Origin: 1162T-S-0a-05 sp050299435 | GTDB taxonomy: Bacteria > Pseudomonadota > Gammaproteobacteria > Pseudomonadales > Cellvibrionaceae | DNA length: 36,985 bases | Direction of reading: 5' to 3' | Assembly (NCBI GenBank): GCA_050299435.1 | Contig: JBNKVX010000033.1 | Span: 1 to 36,985, forward strand | Shown: positions 15,055-23,570 of the stretch, piece after piece | Position numbering within the stretch: the first letter of the stretch is position 1 | Layout: each line of letters starts with the position of its first letter | Notes under the pieces: model-generated | Databases searched by the model: none | What the model was told of the DNA's origin: nothing | Seen by the model: the letters and a program-made list of their open reading frames with translations, nothing else | Position numbers and translations under genes: made by a program

Positions 15055-15900
15055 ATGAAAAATAATGTGAAATCAGTCTTGGGTGTAATTGTAATTTTGT
15101 TAATTTCTGCCGGTGCGATAGCGGGAGAAAATTGGCGTTCATTGTTTAATGGAAAGAACCTTGAGGGCTGGGACACCTACCTCGGCCCTAAATACAGTGC
15201 GGAAGAAGGTGAATTCGTTGGCGATCCAATTGGCTTCAATACAGATCCCGACAAGGTGTTTACAGTTGTTCAAGCGGACGGTAAACCAGCGCTTCGAATT
15301 TCTGGTGAGCACTTTGGCGGAATTTCAACGAAAGAAAGTTTTGAAGATTATCATTTGAAACTGCAATTTAAATGGGGTGAAGATAAATACGCCCCACGCG
15401 CCGATATAAAACGTGATAGTGGGCTCTTGTATCACGCCTCGGGTGAGCAGGGCGCTGAGTTACTTTTTTGGATGAAATCATTAGAAATGCAGATTCAGGA
15501 AGGTGACTGTGGTGATTATTGGGGCTTGGGGCCCATTGCTGATATCGCGGCTATTAAGAAAGAAGGAAATGAAGATTACCAGTATGTAAAAGGCGCACCT
15601 TTAGTGGCTTTTCACAATGATCTGGGCACAGGTAGGCATGTCATTAAGGCGGGTGAAGGTCATTCAGAAAAACCGCACGGCGAATGGAATACTTTGGAAG
15701 TGTACACAGTCGATGGCAACAGTGTTCATATTGTAAATGGTGTAGTGAAGATGGTGCTGAATAATACGCGCAGCATGGTGGACGGTAAGGAAGTGGTATT
15801 GCAAAGTGGCAAGATACAACTTCAGACTGAAGGAGCTGAAGTTTTTTATCGTGATATTAAGATAAAAAATATCGATGCTATACCCGACAAGCTTCTGTAG
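15055..15900 (+). CDS. Secreted DUF1080 (3-keto-disaccharide hydrolase-like) protein
   Basis: The 281-residue protein has a signal peptide (about 1-23, ending GAIAG). The mature part is one DUF1080 jelly-roll: SLFNGKNLEGWDTYLGP at the start, DYHLKLQFKWGEDKYAP, DSGLLYHASGEQG, SLEMQIQEGDCGDYWG, GEWNTLEVYTVDGNSVHIVN, and GKIQLQTEGAEVFYRDIKIK at the end. The family binds or cleaves sugars; some members hydrolyse 3-keto-glucosides. The exact substrate here is unknown. ATG at 15055 is chosen because AAAGG lies 8 bases upstream and a signal peptide follows at once; an upstream in-frame start at 15031 is less likely. It stands alone and is followed by the decayed hipBA locus. Confidence 0.88.
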   Translation: MKNNVKSVLGVIVILLISAGAIAGENWRSLFNGKNLEGWDTYLGPKYSAEEGEFVGDPIGFNTDPDKVFTVVQADGKPALRISGEHFGGISTKESFEDYHLKLQFKWGEDKYAPRADIKRDSGLLYHASGEQGAELLFWMKSLEMQIQEGDCGDYWGLGPIADIAAIKKEGNEDYQYVKGAPLVAFHNDLGTGRHVIKAGEGHSEKPHGEWNTLEVYTVDGNSVHIVNGVVKMVLNNTRSMVDGKEVVLQSGKIQLQTEGAEVFYRDIKIKNIDAIPDKLL

Positions 15901-15982
15901 AAATTAAGCACATTTACATAATTAGTCAAATATGAATTTATAGCTCATAATAAATCGGTTAACACATCATATATGACGGTTT

Positions 15983-16123
15983 ATGATTAGTAATCAGATG
16001 AGCGATAAGGCTATTCGGCAGGAGCTGGGCGAGCGTGTCCAGGCCTTGCGCCTACTGAAGGATCTGGATCAGGAGACCCTTTCCTACGTCGCGGGCGGCT
16101 TCCGGCGTATGGAAAGGATTTAA
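15983..16123 (+). pseudogene. hipB: Remnant of hipB-like antitoxin
   Basis: The 46-codon frame begins MISNQMSDKAIRQELGERVQ and continues ALRLLKDLDQETLSYVAG, which resembles the start of an XRE/HipB helix-turn-helix. It then shows FRRMERI and stops, as if the middle of the DNA-binding domain were deleted. It lies directly before a broken hipA. The DNA-binding fold is probably incomplete, so it is unlikely to work as antitoxin. Confidence 0.6.
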
Positions 16124-16162
16124 AGAGCAGGTTCTTTTCGACGATGAGTCTAGGACCTAGCG

Positions 16163-16647
16163 ATGGTGCAACGAGTCACCAGTGCTTCGGTACAATTGTG
16201 GGGAGTGGAAATCGGAGCCGTAACCTGGGACGAGTCACGCTCACTTGCTGTGTTTCAGTATGCGCCGAATTTTCTGGAAAGCGGCATTCAGGTTGCGCCC
16301 TTAATGATGCCCTTAGGTGCCGAACCAATGAGTTTTCCTGGCTTAAACCCGGAAACTTTTAAACGTTTGTCGGGCTCGTTGGCAGATGTCTTGCGTGCGT
16401 GATTGTCTGCTGGTGGCGCACGTGCAAAAGCGGCAATGCCTGGAACAAAAAAACGCAAGAAGTGCGTTCAGGCCAGCTGGATTTGCCCCAGGGGTTTGAA
16501 CATTGGATTATTAAGTTTGATGGTGTGGACAATAATAAGGATAAAGAGCTTGCCGACGCTCAGGGTTACGGCAAAATGGAATACACTTATTCGTAGATGG
16601 CTGCACACGCCGGCATTGAGATGAGTGAATGTCGATTGTTGGAGTAG
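16163..16647 (+). pseudogene. hipA: Broken hipA-like toxin kinase
   Basis: The ATG at 16163 (AGGA 8 bases upstream) opens VQLWGVEIGAVTWDESRSLA, FQYAPNFLESGIQVAPLMMP and the N-terminal block NPETFKRLSGSLADVL, typical of HipA family proteins, then stops at 16402. Further HipA pieces follow: SAGGARAKAA at 16403, a frame change, then AWNKKTQEVRSGQLDLPQGF and HWIIKFDGVDNNKDKELADA, GYGKMEYTYS, an in-frame TAG, and GIEMSECRLLE ending at 16647. The segment between the first two pieces (about 60-70 residues in intact members) and the kinase C-terminal half are missing. At least one deletion, one frameshift and one nonsense codon make it non-functional. Confidence 0.8.
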
Positions 16648-16718
16648 AGGAGCAGCGCATTCAATCGCGCATAAAATTAATGAGAATACTTTCTTAGTTA
16701 ATGAGCTAGAGGTTTTTT

Positions 16719-16904
16719 TTGGGTGATGTAGTCAAGTTCAAAAAAGTCAGTTTAAATGAAAAGCACAAGGGAAAAACCTTGTGCCGTAGTGGCTTTCATA
16801 AGTGGAAGATAAAAACCGAAAAGAAGTTTGACGTTAAACAGGGCAAGCTTGTCACGGTATTAGAGTGTACGCGTTGCGGTAAAATAACGACTAAATTATT
16901 GTGA
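16719..16904 (+). CDS. Small cysteine-rich conserved protein
   Basis: The 61-residue protein starts at TTG (16719), preceded by AGAGG at 6 bases. It contains one Cys in GKTLCRSGFHKWKI with a nearby His, and a CxxC pair in VLECTRCGKI, so Cys, His and CxxC could form a small zinc site. The segment FDVKQGKLVTVLECTRCG looks conserved among gammaproteobacterial small proteins as far as I recall. No function is known to me. It lies between the hipBA remnant and the convergent pilY1 gene, 28 bases apart. Confidence 0.7.
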   Translation: MGDVVKFKKVSLNEKHKGKTLCRSGFHKWKIKTEKKFDVKQGKLVTVLECTRCGKITTKLL

Positions 16905-16932
16905 GTTGCGGAATAAAATTTTCTGGCTGTGT

Positions 16933-19900
16933 TTAAAGTGAATCGTACCCAGGGGAGTTCCAATAAAGCACGTAACGCGATTTCCCTCCTGTTTGAATGG
17001 CCTTGTCTTTGCTGGTATTTGTTCCTGAATTAAATGGATCAATGATCCCTGTTCCTGGAATGATGAGTGTATCCTGCCCAATAGCGCGTACACCGGCTGG
17101 AATACCATTGCCGATTGCCTGGTAGCGAGAGCTACCAAATGCGGCGGTACCGTTATTTAAATTCATGATGTGAAGTAATCCGCTACCTTCTGAAGCGCCA
17201 CAACTACTACCGCCCGAACTGGGGACGTAGGTAGTCATAAATACATTTCCATTTGCTACGAGAGGAGCGGCCAGTCCTTTTTCGCCTCGTTCTGTTAATT
17301 CGATTTTCCAACCTCTGCTGTAGTCCAGCAATGAACAAGCCGTTGTTATACAGCCCGTAGTATCTGCAAGATCGCTATCACTTAAAACACCATCAGCGGG
17401 CGTAAAAGGGTAGGGTGGGGGGTTGCCTGATCGAACGTATCTGTCTTTGATATAAAAAAGGTAATTGGTGTCGCGCGTTTCTGTGGGGTTAGCTCTGTCG
17501 CCACTTACTATCAAAATACCATCGTAATTTCCATTGGCATCTTTGGTTTGAACAATTTCTGGCGGATAAAAAAAGCGGCGATCTTGACTGCCTGATGCGT
17601 TATAAAAATTGCCGAGCTTTGTGATGCTCCAATTATTCATGCGATGATTTGTTGTATTGCCTTCAGGCAAATCAACTCGCCAAACAACACTGCCCATATC
17701 GCCCACATAGAGTCGATCTACAATACCGTTCCCATTGCTGTCCAGCGTTGCTACGGAAGAGGGGATACTGTGTGTAAGCTGACTTTCGTACAAAACAGTA
17801 TTGCTATTAGCGCCTGAACCACCGACGACTTTCCATACTAATGCACCGGTTCGCGCATCGACAATATAAATCGCATTGCCTTCTGTATCGGGACCACGTG
17901 CACTACCTGCACTGCCATCTTTTATTAAGTCAAAACCGCCACCAAAAATTAATACATCGCGATAAGTATTTTCATATCTCACCTTCACAACTTTAGGTGT
18001 TGAAAAGGTGTAGCCGAGTTCATCAAAATTTCCGCCGCTTGTTTTACTGATTTTCCATAACAAGCTTGGAGTTTGGCTGTAATCGCTGGCGTCAATAGCG
18101 TAATAACTTTTCCCGCCCCGACGCATTCCGCTGTACACGTAGACTTCATCGCTACCATTAATATCAATATCACCGTTTGCGTCATTAACTAATGCGACGG
18201 GCTCACCATCCATGCCATAGGGGTGAGGGCTGCTGCTATTTGGAAAACTGCCTGTGCCGGCATTGGCGCGAAGCAGGGAGAGGTTGCCAAGCAGTTCGCG
18301 AGGAATAAATGAAAAAAGCTCTGTGCCGGTTTCATTGCCACTGTTATCCGTATTTTCCAGCATGTGGAAAAAGCCGTTGTTTGATCCGAAAAACAAACGC
18401 ACATTGGGGTTGGTGGTGCTATATCCACCACTTGTACCATAACTAATAGGAAGTGGATTGGAGTGAATTATGTCGCCCATGATCCAGGGGCGAGGATCAT
18501 TGCGAAAACTGTCCCCATCTTCGTCGTCGACATCGATACCGCGTGCCCAGGCAATGAGTTCTTGTGCGCTAGCAACGTCTGGCGAACCTAAAAGAGTTTG
18601 TAAGGCAGTTGCGGTGCTTGTGTCGGAATCAAAATTACTGAATGTGTTTCCACTTGCGGGTTCAACATAAACCTGACGATATCCCATTGCATTGGTTGTT
18701 CCGACATCGCCGCCAATAAAACCAGGTATTTTTTGTCCCGCTCCGCCGCGCGCAACCGAACGACCGTCCTTACCTGCAACTTCACCTTGATCAGGGTCGG
18801 GCGTGGGCAGAGCGGAAACATCTGTCCAGTAACTTAAGGTGTTTTGTTTAACTAAGCCGTCAGTATCATCAAAAGCAGTCACGTTATTGACGTCAACTAT
18901 CGTATCAAAATCAGAATCACTGTCTGGATCAACGAGCCTGTATTTTTTAACGTTACCTGCCCAGCGCTCTGTTGATCCGGGTTCAAAATATGCCATGAAA
19001 ATATTGTCGAGTGCTTTTGCTCGGTTATAGATGTTGGCAGGTACGCTTGCTGATGTAAATGTGGCACTTTTTGTAGTCGCTTGAATGAAAATACTGTTAA
19101 ACACGGCTTGTATATTCGTGAGGTCTGTTACGTTTCCAGACACTTCCATATATTGTTCATCGGTTCCCGCAGCGATTGCCCAGTCATCGGTAAAAGTTGC
19201 GGCGTTGCCTATCTGAATAAACCAGGTTTTGAGTGTTTGGTCGCCATTACTGGCAAGTAATAAATCTTCTCCCGACATATATGCAACCATGTCTTCAAAC
19301 TTCGCTGCGGAAGCCGCGTCCATGGCTGCGGTAATTTCTGTTGTTAAATCTGAATCGGTACCAGTTTCATTTCCTGATGTTGCGTAGATTTCGTAAAAAT
19401 TGGTACATTCAAAATTTGAAGGAACCGCAGTGAAAGGCGAATTGTAATTTAACCCACTAAATACACTGGGATCGGGCGAGGGCGTATTTGTACCGTTGAA
19501 ATTATTTGCTGTTTGATCACCAAAAATGACTGCGCCACCATTGATATAACTAAACCATTCATAGTGCAGCTCTTTAGGTTGGCTTTCATGATAGCGATTG
19601 CCTTGTGTTGGCATTGGCAAAGACAGCAGTATATCAACGAGCTCCTGTTTGGCATTATTGGTATCGCCTGCGAGAAATTCCTTGTAGCCGCGTAAGATTG
19701 TGCCGCCACTGTCTTTGTTGGAAATCATTAAGCCGACAAACGCGCCTTCTATATTTTGGAAGGCAGTACGTGCAACCGCGGCCAAGGCTTGAATTTTTGA
19801 GGCTTCGAAGTTTGTCATGTCTGCGGCAGTATCACGCAAGCCATCGCCATCACTGTCGCCATCAGCGGGGCCAGTTGGCACGCCATTTACCATGACATCC

Positions 19901-20169
19901 AGAGCTTGTAAAAAGGCGAAATTTTCAGAGGTGTTTAACAGGTTGACACAACGACTTGCTGCATTTCCATTGTTTCGGCAGAAAGGTCCACTAAGATCCT
20001 GACGATAATCTATGGTGATCATCACATAGGGTGCAGCACCTGTAGACGCTGCGCCCAGATATATGTCAGTGTCATCGGCAAGACTAAATAAAGGAAAGAT
20101 AAGTAAAACTAAAAATAAAGAGATATAAGATGACGACGTTTGTTTTACAAATTGATTTGGTCGATACAT
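16933..20169 (-). CDS. pilY1: PilY1-type type IV pilus tip/assembly protein
   Basis: The 1078-residue protein has a signal peptide (about 1-29, ending LFSLA). The N-terminal half (30-500) is a large beta-rich region with VWA-like placement, starting YVMITIDYRQDLSGPF. The C-terminal half (about 560-1020) is the PilC/PilY1 beta-propeller: NVRLFFGSNNGFFHMLEN, VYSGMRRGGKSYYAIDAS, and a calcium-loop motif DSNGNGIVDRLYVGDMGSV near residue 809. PilY1 acts at the tip of type IV pili in adhesion, twitching and surface sensing. ATG at 20169 is preferred over GTG at 20199 because AAGGTG lies 6 bases before it. No minor pilin genes (fimU, pilV, pilW, pilX, pilE) flank it, which is unusual. Confidence 0.9.
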   Translation of the reverse strand: MYRPNQFVKQTSSSYISLFLVLLIFPLFSLADDTDIYLGAASTGAAPYVMITIDYRQDLSGPFCRNNGNAASRCVNLLNTSENFAFLQALDVMVNGVPTGPADGDSDGDGLRDTAADMTNFEASKIQALAAVARTAFQNIEGAFVGLMISNKDSGGTILRGYKEFLAGDTNNAKQELVDILLSLPMPTQGNRYHESQPKELHYEWFSYINGGAVIFGDQTANNFNGTNTPSPDPSVFSGLNYNSPFTAVPSNFECTNFYEIYATSGNETGTDSDLTTEITAAMDAASAAKFEDMVAYMSGEDLLLASNGDQTLKTWFIQIGNAATFTDDWAIAAGTDEQYMEVSGNVTDLTNIQAVFNSIFIQATTKSATFTSASVPANIYNRAKALDNIFMAYFEPGSTERWAGNVKKYRLVDPDSDSDFDTIVDVNNVTAFDDTDGLVKQNTLSYWTDVSALPTPDPDQGEVAGKDGRSVARGGAGQKIPGFIGGDVGTTNAMGYRQVYVEPASGNTFSNFDSDTSTATALQTLLGSPDVASAQELIAWARGIDVDDEDGDSFRNDPRPWIMGDIIHSNPLPISYGTSGGYSTTNPNVRLFFGSNNGFFHMLENTDNSGNETGTELFSFIPRELLGNLSLLRANAGTGSFPNSSSPHPYGMDGEPVALVNDANGDIDINGSDEVYVYSGMRRGGKSYYAIDASDYSQTPSLLWKISKTSGGNFDELGYTFSTPKVVKVRYENTYRDVLIFGGGFDLIKDGSAGSARGPDTEGNAIYIVDARTGALVWKVVGGSGANSNTVLYESQLTHSIPSSVATLDSNGNGIVDRLYVGDMGSVVWRVDLPEGNTTNHRMNNWSITKLGNFYNASGSQDRRFFYPPEIVQTKDANGNYDGILIVSGDRANPTETRDTNYLFYIKDRYVRSGNPPPYPFTPADGVLSDSDLADTTGCITTACSLLDYSRGWKIELTERGEKGLAAPLVANGNVFMTTYVPSSGGSSCGASEGSGLLHIMNLNNGTAAFGSSRYQAIGNGIPAGVRAIGQDTLIIPGTGIIDPFNSGTNTSKDKAIQTGGKSRYVLYWNSPGYDSL

Positions 20170-20787
20170 TGCTACACCTTGTATTACATCGAAACACACG
20201 TCGTAAATCGCGATATGGTGCGATTAAACCTCCTCAAAGATTTTCCGAGAAGAGTCTCATTATATTTAAGTTCAGGTTAAGGCGCTCTGCAACGTAATTA
20301 GCAGGATGATTTAGTTTCTGTGACGCCATTTTGCTGCTTATACACAGAAGAATGCGCGTTGTCGTTTTTTGATTTATTTCGCTATTTGCTCTTGTCGTCA
20401 TTTACAACATGCGCTGATCAAGCACCTAAATCATTTTGGATTATGGGTTAAATAAAACGATGAAATTCATCTTGAGGTATTGACAAAAACATAAAATAAA
20501 AAACATTTCTTAAAAATAATGATAATTTTAACGAAACAATTAGGGTTTTAGCGACAAAAAATATTAAACAGGTTGCATTGATGACGAATGCATCTTGTTT
20601 AAGAAAAGTTATAAGCACAGACTTCCTGCTCGCCCGGATTCGGTAAATTTATCTTATTCCGAAAAATATATATTTTTAAACTTGTGAATAAAAATAGTTA
20701 TCAGGCAAAAAATATAGTCATTTGATTTTTTCGTAGACAAATGAATCCGTTGTTTAAAATCAATGTCAAAAGAAAGGTAGCGTGCTG
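20170..20787. other. Long AT-rich intergenic region
   Basis: This roughly 600-base region between divergent pilY1 and the choice-of-anchor-L gene holds no gene that I can support. It has a TTGACA at about 20480 within very A-rich DNA and several A/T runs. It probably carries two promoters, but I cannot place them with confidence. Confidence 0.4.
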
Positions 20788-22518
20788 ATGAAAAAAATCA
20801 GGAAAAGAAACAAGAAAACATATTTTACAAGACCGGAAAGCCGAGTGGCCGTAGGTGTTGCACTTGGATTATTTCCGATAATTGCTCTGGCGCAACTCAG
20901 TGTCAGCGATATGAATACAGGAGGCCAAACGGCACAAACTGCTGTTGCTGAAATTCTTGGGCAAAATAATTCGGCAGTTGTAAGTAACGTCGTTGTTACG
21001 GGTGACTCGCGTTGTGCCGGTCTGTTTACCGGTGGTGATGGTCTCGGCGGTGGAGTACTGGGCTTCGATTCCGGAGTTGTTATTGGAACGGGTTGGGCTA
21101 TGGATGCAGAAGGGCCCAATATTTCAGATGAAACTACAGGAGAATTCTTTACAGGTGGAGACCTTTTTCTCGATAGCCTCATTCCGGGTGAAATAACTTT
21201 TGATGCTTGCGTGTTGGAATTTAATTTCGAATGTCCATTAGCAGATACTGTGAGTGTTGAATATGTGATGGGTTCAGAAGAGTTTAATGAGTTTGTTGGT
21301 GAAGGAGCAAATGACGTTTTTGGTTTCGCCTTAAATGGCGTCAACATTGCGACTATTCCAGGAAGCGGAGGGTTGCCTGTATCCATAGAAAATATTAATT
21401 GTGGAAACCCTTATGATCCTAATTCAAGTGAACCCTATTGCGGTTTGTTTATTAATAATGACCCGCAAGACGGCGGTGGAAATATTGATATTGAAGCGGA
21501 TGGCTTAACCACGGTTTTAACTGCAACGGGCAATGTATTGCCTGGAACAAATAGCATGAAATTTGCGGTGGGCGACGTGCTTGATGAGGCGTTTGATACT
21601 TGGGTATTTTTAAAATCAGGAAGCTTTCAATGTCAAACACCGCAAACGGGCACTCCTGTGACCAAAACATTTTTAAGTACAACATGTACTGCGTACGAAG
21701 GTTCAAATGTCTACGCCAATGAAGATGTGCTGGAATATGATGAAGATAGCGATCAAGTCACTAAAGTTTTTGATGGTTCGGATGTCGGGATAAAATACAC
21801 GAGTGTAACGTCTTTTTCAGAGACCAAAAATGGCGATTTTCTGATTTCTTTGGCAGATAATTTTAATGTGCCTGGGCTCGGCGATGTTGAAACCCGGGAT
21901 ATCCTTCGTTTTGAGCCTACAAGCTCGGGAGATAATACCGCCGGAACTTTTACCAAGCTGTTTGATGGCAGTGCTAATGGGCTAGGCGGATATAACGTCA
22001 ATATTAATGCTTTCCAGTTTGAAGAGGATGAAGTTACTGGAACAGATCATGATGGTGATGGGGTACTCAATGAGCAAGACCCTTGCCCCGCGGATCCACA
22101 AAACGACATTGATGGTGACGGTTTGTGTGGTGATGTGAATCTCTATTTCAGTCTGGCTCAGTCTGTTTCTTTCGATAACAATTTTTATGCTGACGAAGAT
22201 ATTATTGTTTTCGATGAGGCAACTGAATCTTATTCGCTTTATTTTAACGGTTCAAAAGTTGGGCTCAGTCACTCAGATATTGATGCACTAAAAATTCTCG
22301 ATGACGGTTCAATTTTAATGAGTTTTAGATGTAACACCTCTGTAACGGGAGTGGGCTATGTGGAAGATGAGGATGTTGTTAGGTTTATCCCCACAACTTT
22401 GGGTGTAAATACCGCGGGCAGCTTTGAGTTATATCTAGATGGCAGCGAAATCGGTCTCCAGGGTTATCACCTGGATTTTAATGCGGTGGGTCAAACGACT
22501 GTGATTGAAAATAATTAG
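20788..22518 (+). CDS. Secreted choice-of-anchor-L domain protein
   Basis: The 576-residue protein has a basic N-terminus and a signal-like hydrophobic segment (about 20-35, ending LFPIIALAQ). Residues 36-285 match the choice-of-anchor-L domain: VVVTGDSRCAGLFTGGDGLG, FDSGVVIGTGWAMDAEGPNI, VEYVMGSEEFNEFVGEGAND and VLPGTNSMKFAVGDVLDEAF. Two beta repeats of roughly 100 residues follow (about 305-415 and 455-570), each with paired DGS..G motifs (KVFDGSDVG, KLFDGSANG, YFNGSKVG, YLDGSEIG), separated by a calcium-binding thrombospondin-3-like DHDGDGVLNEQDPCPADP. It is likely a cell-surface or matrix protein. ATG at 20788 is used; GTG at 20782 is possible. It is followed 24 bases later by a HEAT-like protein gene. 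Confidence 0.85.
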   Translation: MKKIRKRNKKTYFTRPESRVAVGVALGLFPIIALAQLSVSDMNTGGQTAQTAVAEILGQNNSAVVSNVVVTGDSRCAGLFTGGDGLGGGVLGFDSGVVIGTGWAMDAEGPNISDETTGEFFTGGDLFLDSLIPGEITFDACVLEFNFECPLADTVSVEYVMGSEEFNEFVGEGANDVFGFALNGVNIATIPGSGGLPVSIENINCGNPYDPNSSEPYCGLFINNDPQDGGGNIDIEADGLTTVLTATGNVLPGTNSMKFAVGDVLDEAFDTWVFLKSGSFQCQTPQTGTPVTKTFLSTTCTAYEGSNVYANEDVLEYDEDSDQVTKVFDGSDVGIKYTSVTSFSETKNGDFLISLADNFNVPGLGDVETRDILRFEPTSSGDNTAGTFTKLFDGSANGLGGYNVNINAFQFEEDEVTGTDHDGDGVLNEQDPCPADPQNDIDGDGLCGDVNLYFSLAQSVSFDNNFYADEDIIVFDEATESYSLYFNGSKVGLSHSDIDALKILDDGSILMSFRCNTSVTGVGYVEDEDVVRFIPTTLGVNTAGSFELYLDGSEIGLQGYHLDFNAVGQTTVIENN

Positions 22519-22542
22519 TGTGAATCTGGAGAAGAATTAATT

Positions 22543-23160
22543 ATGAACGTTAAAAAAAGTAAATTTATCTTCAAAGCAAGCAAGTTTGGAATACTCAGTT
22601 TATTTTTTACAAGCAGTTTGCTTTTTTCTGGTCAACTCTTTGCTGACGCAATCGACGATGCGACGGACGACGATATTGCCGATCTTTGTAGTAACAGCCC
22701 CGCGAACGAACTCTTTAAAATTGCCAATAAAGCAAACAACGCTCAATCTTTGCGTAGGGCTGCGTTGACAAGAATGGTAGAGGTTTCACAAGAGTGTTCG
22801 GGCGCGAGCGCTCAGCGTTTAAAATCCTATCATCAGAAACTTATTTCGGCGGGTCATAAACTTTTAAGTTTATCGGAAGTAGAAACGCGTCGCGTCGCAA
22901 TTGAAGGCTTTAACTATGTAATTTTACAGCCAGCAAGTGTTCAGCCTTCGCAGGGCAGTATTAATCGCGGCCAATCTCTTGCTAATGTTGCAACAGGTGA
23001 TAGCGATGCGAATATTCGATTGTGGGCGTTAGAGGCACTCGTAACATTAAACGGTGATGCTAGCACCGTTGAAAATGCATTGATCGCAGCCAGTTCGGAT
23101 TCCGACTCGAATGTGTCAGCGACTGCTGCTGATATGCTTGCAGAACTTTTTAGTCCCTGA
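22543..23160 (+). CDS. Secreted HEAT-repeat-like helical protein
   Basis: The 205-residue protein has an N-terminal signal peptide (basic start, hydrophobic 17-31, cleavage after LFA) and GGAGAAG upstream of the ATG. The mature part is helical with HEAT-like repeats: AQSLRRAALTRMVEVSQECS, ETRRVAIEGFNYVIL, DANIRLWALEALVTLNGDAS and SNVSATAADMLAELF. Two Cys lie at about 48 and 83. It begins 24 bases after the choice-of-anchor-L gene and ends at a strong hairpin, so the two form an operon and may interact. The function is unknown. Confidence 0.78.
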   Translation: MNVKKSKFIFKASKFGILSLFFTSSLLFSGQLFADAIDDATDDDIADLCSNSPANELFKIANKANNAQSLRRAALTRMVEVSQECSGASAQRLKSYHQKLISAGHKLLSLSEVETRRVAIEGFNYVILQPASVQPSQGSINRGQSLANVATGDSDANIRLWALEALVTLNGDASTVENALIAASSDSDSNVSATAADMLAELFSP

Positions 23161-23183
23161 AAAATTGGGATATTTCCTTGAAC

Positions 23184-23210
23184 AGGGAAGCGCCAAGTCG
23201 GCGCTTTCCT
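23184..23210 (+). terminator. Terminator of the anchor-L / HEAT operon
   Basis: GGGAAGCGCC, a 5-base loop AAGTC, then GGCGCTTTCC and CTTATT form a 10-pair stem with one G-U, 24 bases after the stop. A near-identical hairpin follows the gene ending at 24482. Confidence 0.8.
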
Positions 23211-23570
23211 TATTCGTTATCGAACGCAGTTAATCAAAATCCATGGTGATCAATAAAATTTTCCAATATTTTCTAAACCAATTACACACCTGCAAAACAA
23301 GCGCTCCGTTTATTCACCTGCACAAGATTATTCCTCACCTTTAATGTCTTAATTTAACTTCAAGCGCGTTTAAATTGAGCGTTATATAACTATATTTAGT
23401 TAACAGAAATCAGCTATTTTTTTATTGACTAAAAATAAAATATCGATTGTTTCTATGATAATTAGATTTCAATGTGATTTTGTGATAAATAGCTGCCATC
23501 ACTACTAGTAATTTTAATTTTCATTATCGGTAATGAAGCTGGTGGTGGTACTACTAAAGGAGATTTTTTT
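23211..23570. other. AT-rich leader region upstream of secreted protein C
   Basis: About 360 bases with no gene. It is very AT-rich from 23390 on and presumably holds the promoter of the gene at 23571; AAAGGAG ends 7-8 bases before that ATG. It is not similar to the leader shared by copies A and B. Confidence 0.45.

Noticed and set aside
20476..20510. TTGACA-containing promoter in the 20.2-20.8 kb gap
   Set aside because: No matching -10 box at the right distance; the A-rich context makes chance matches likely.
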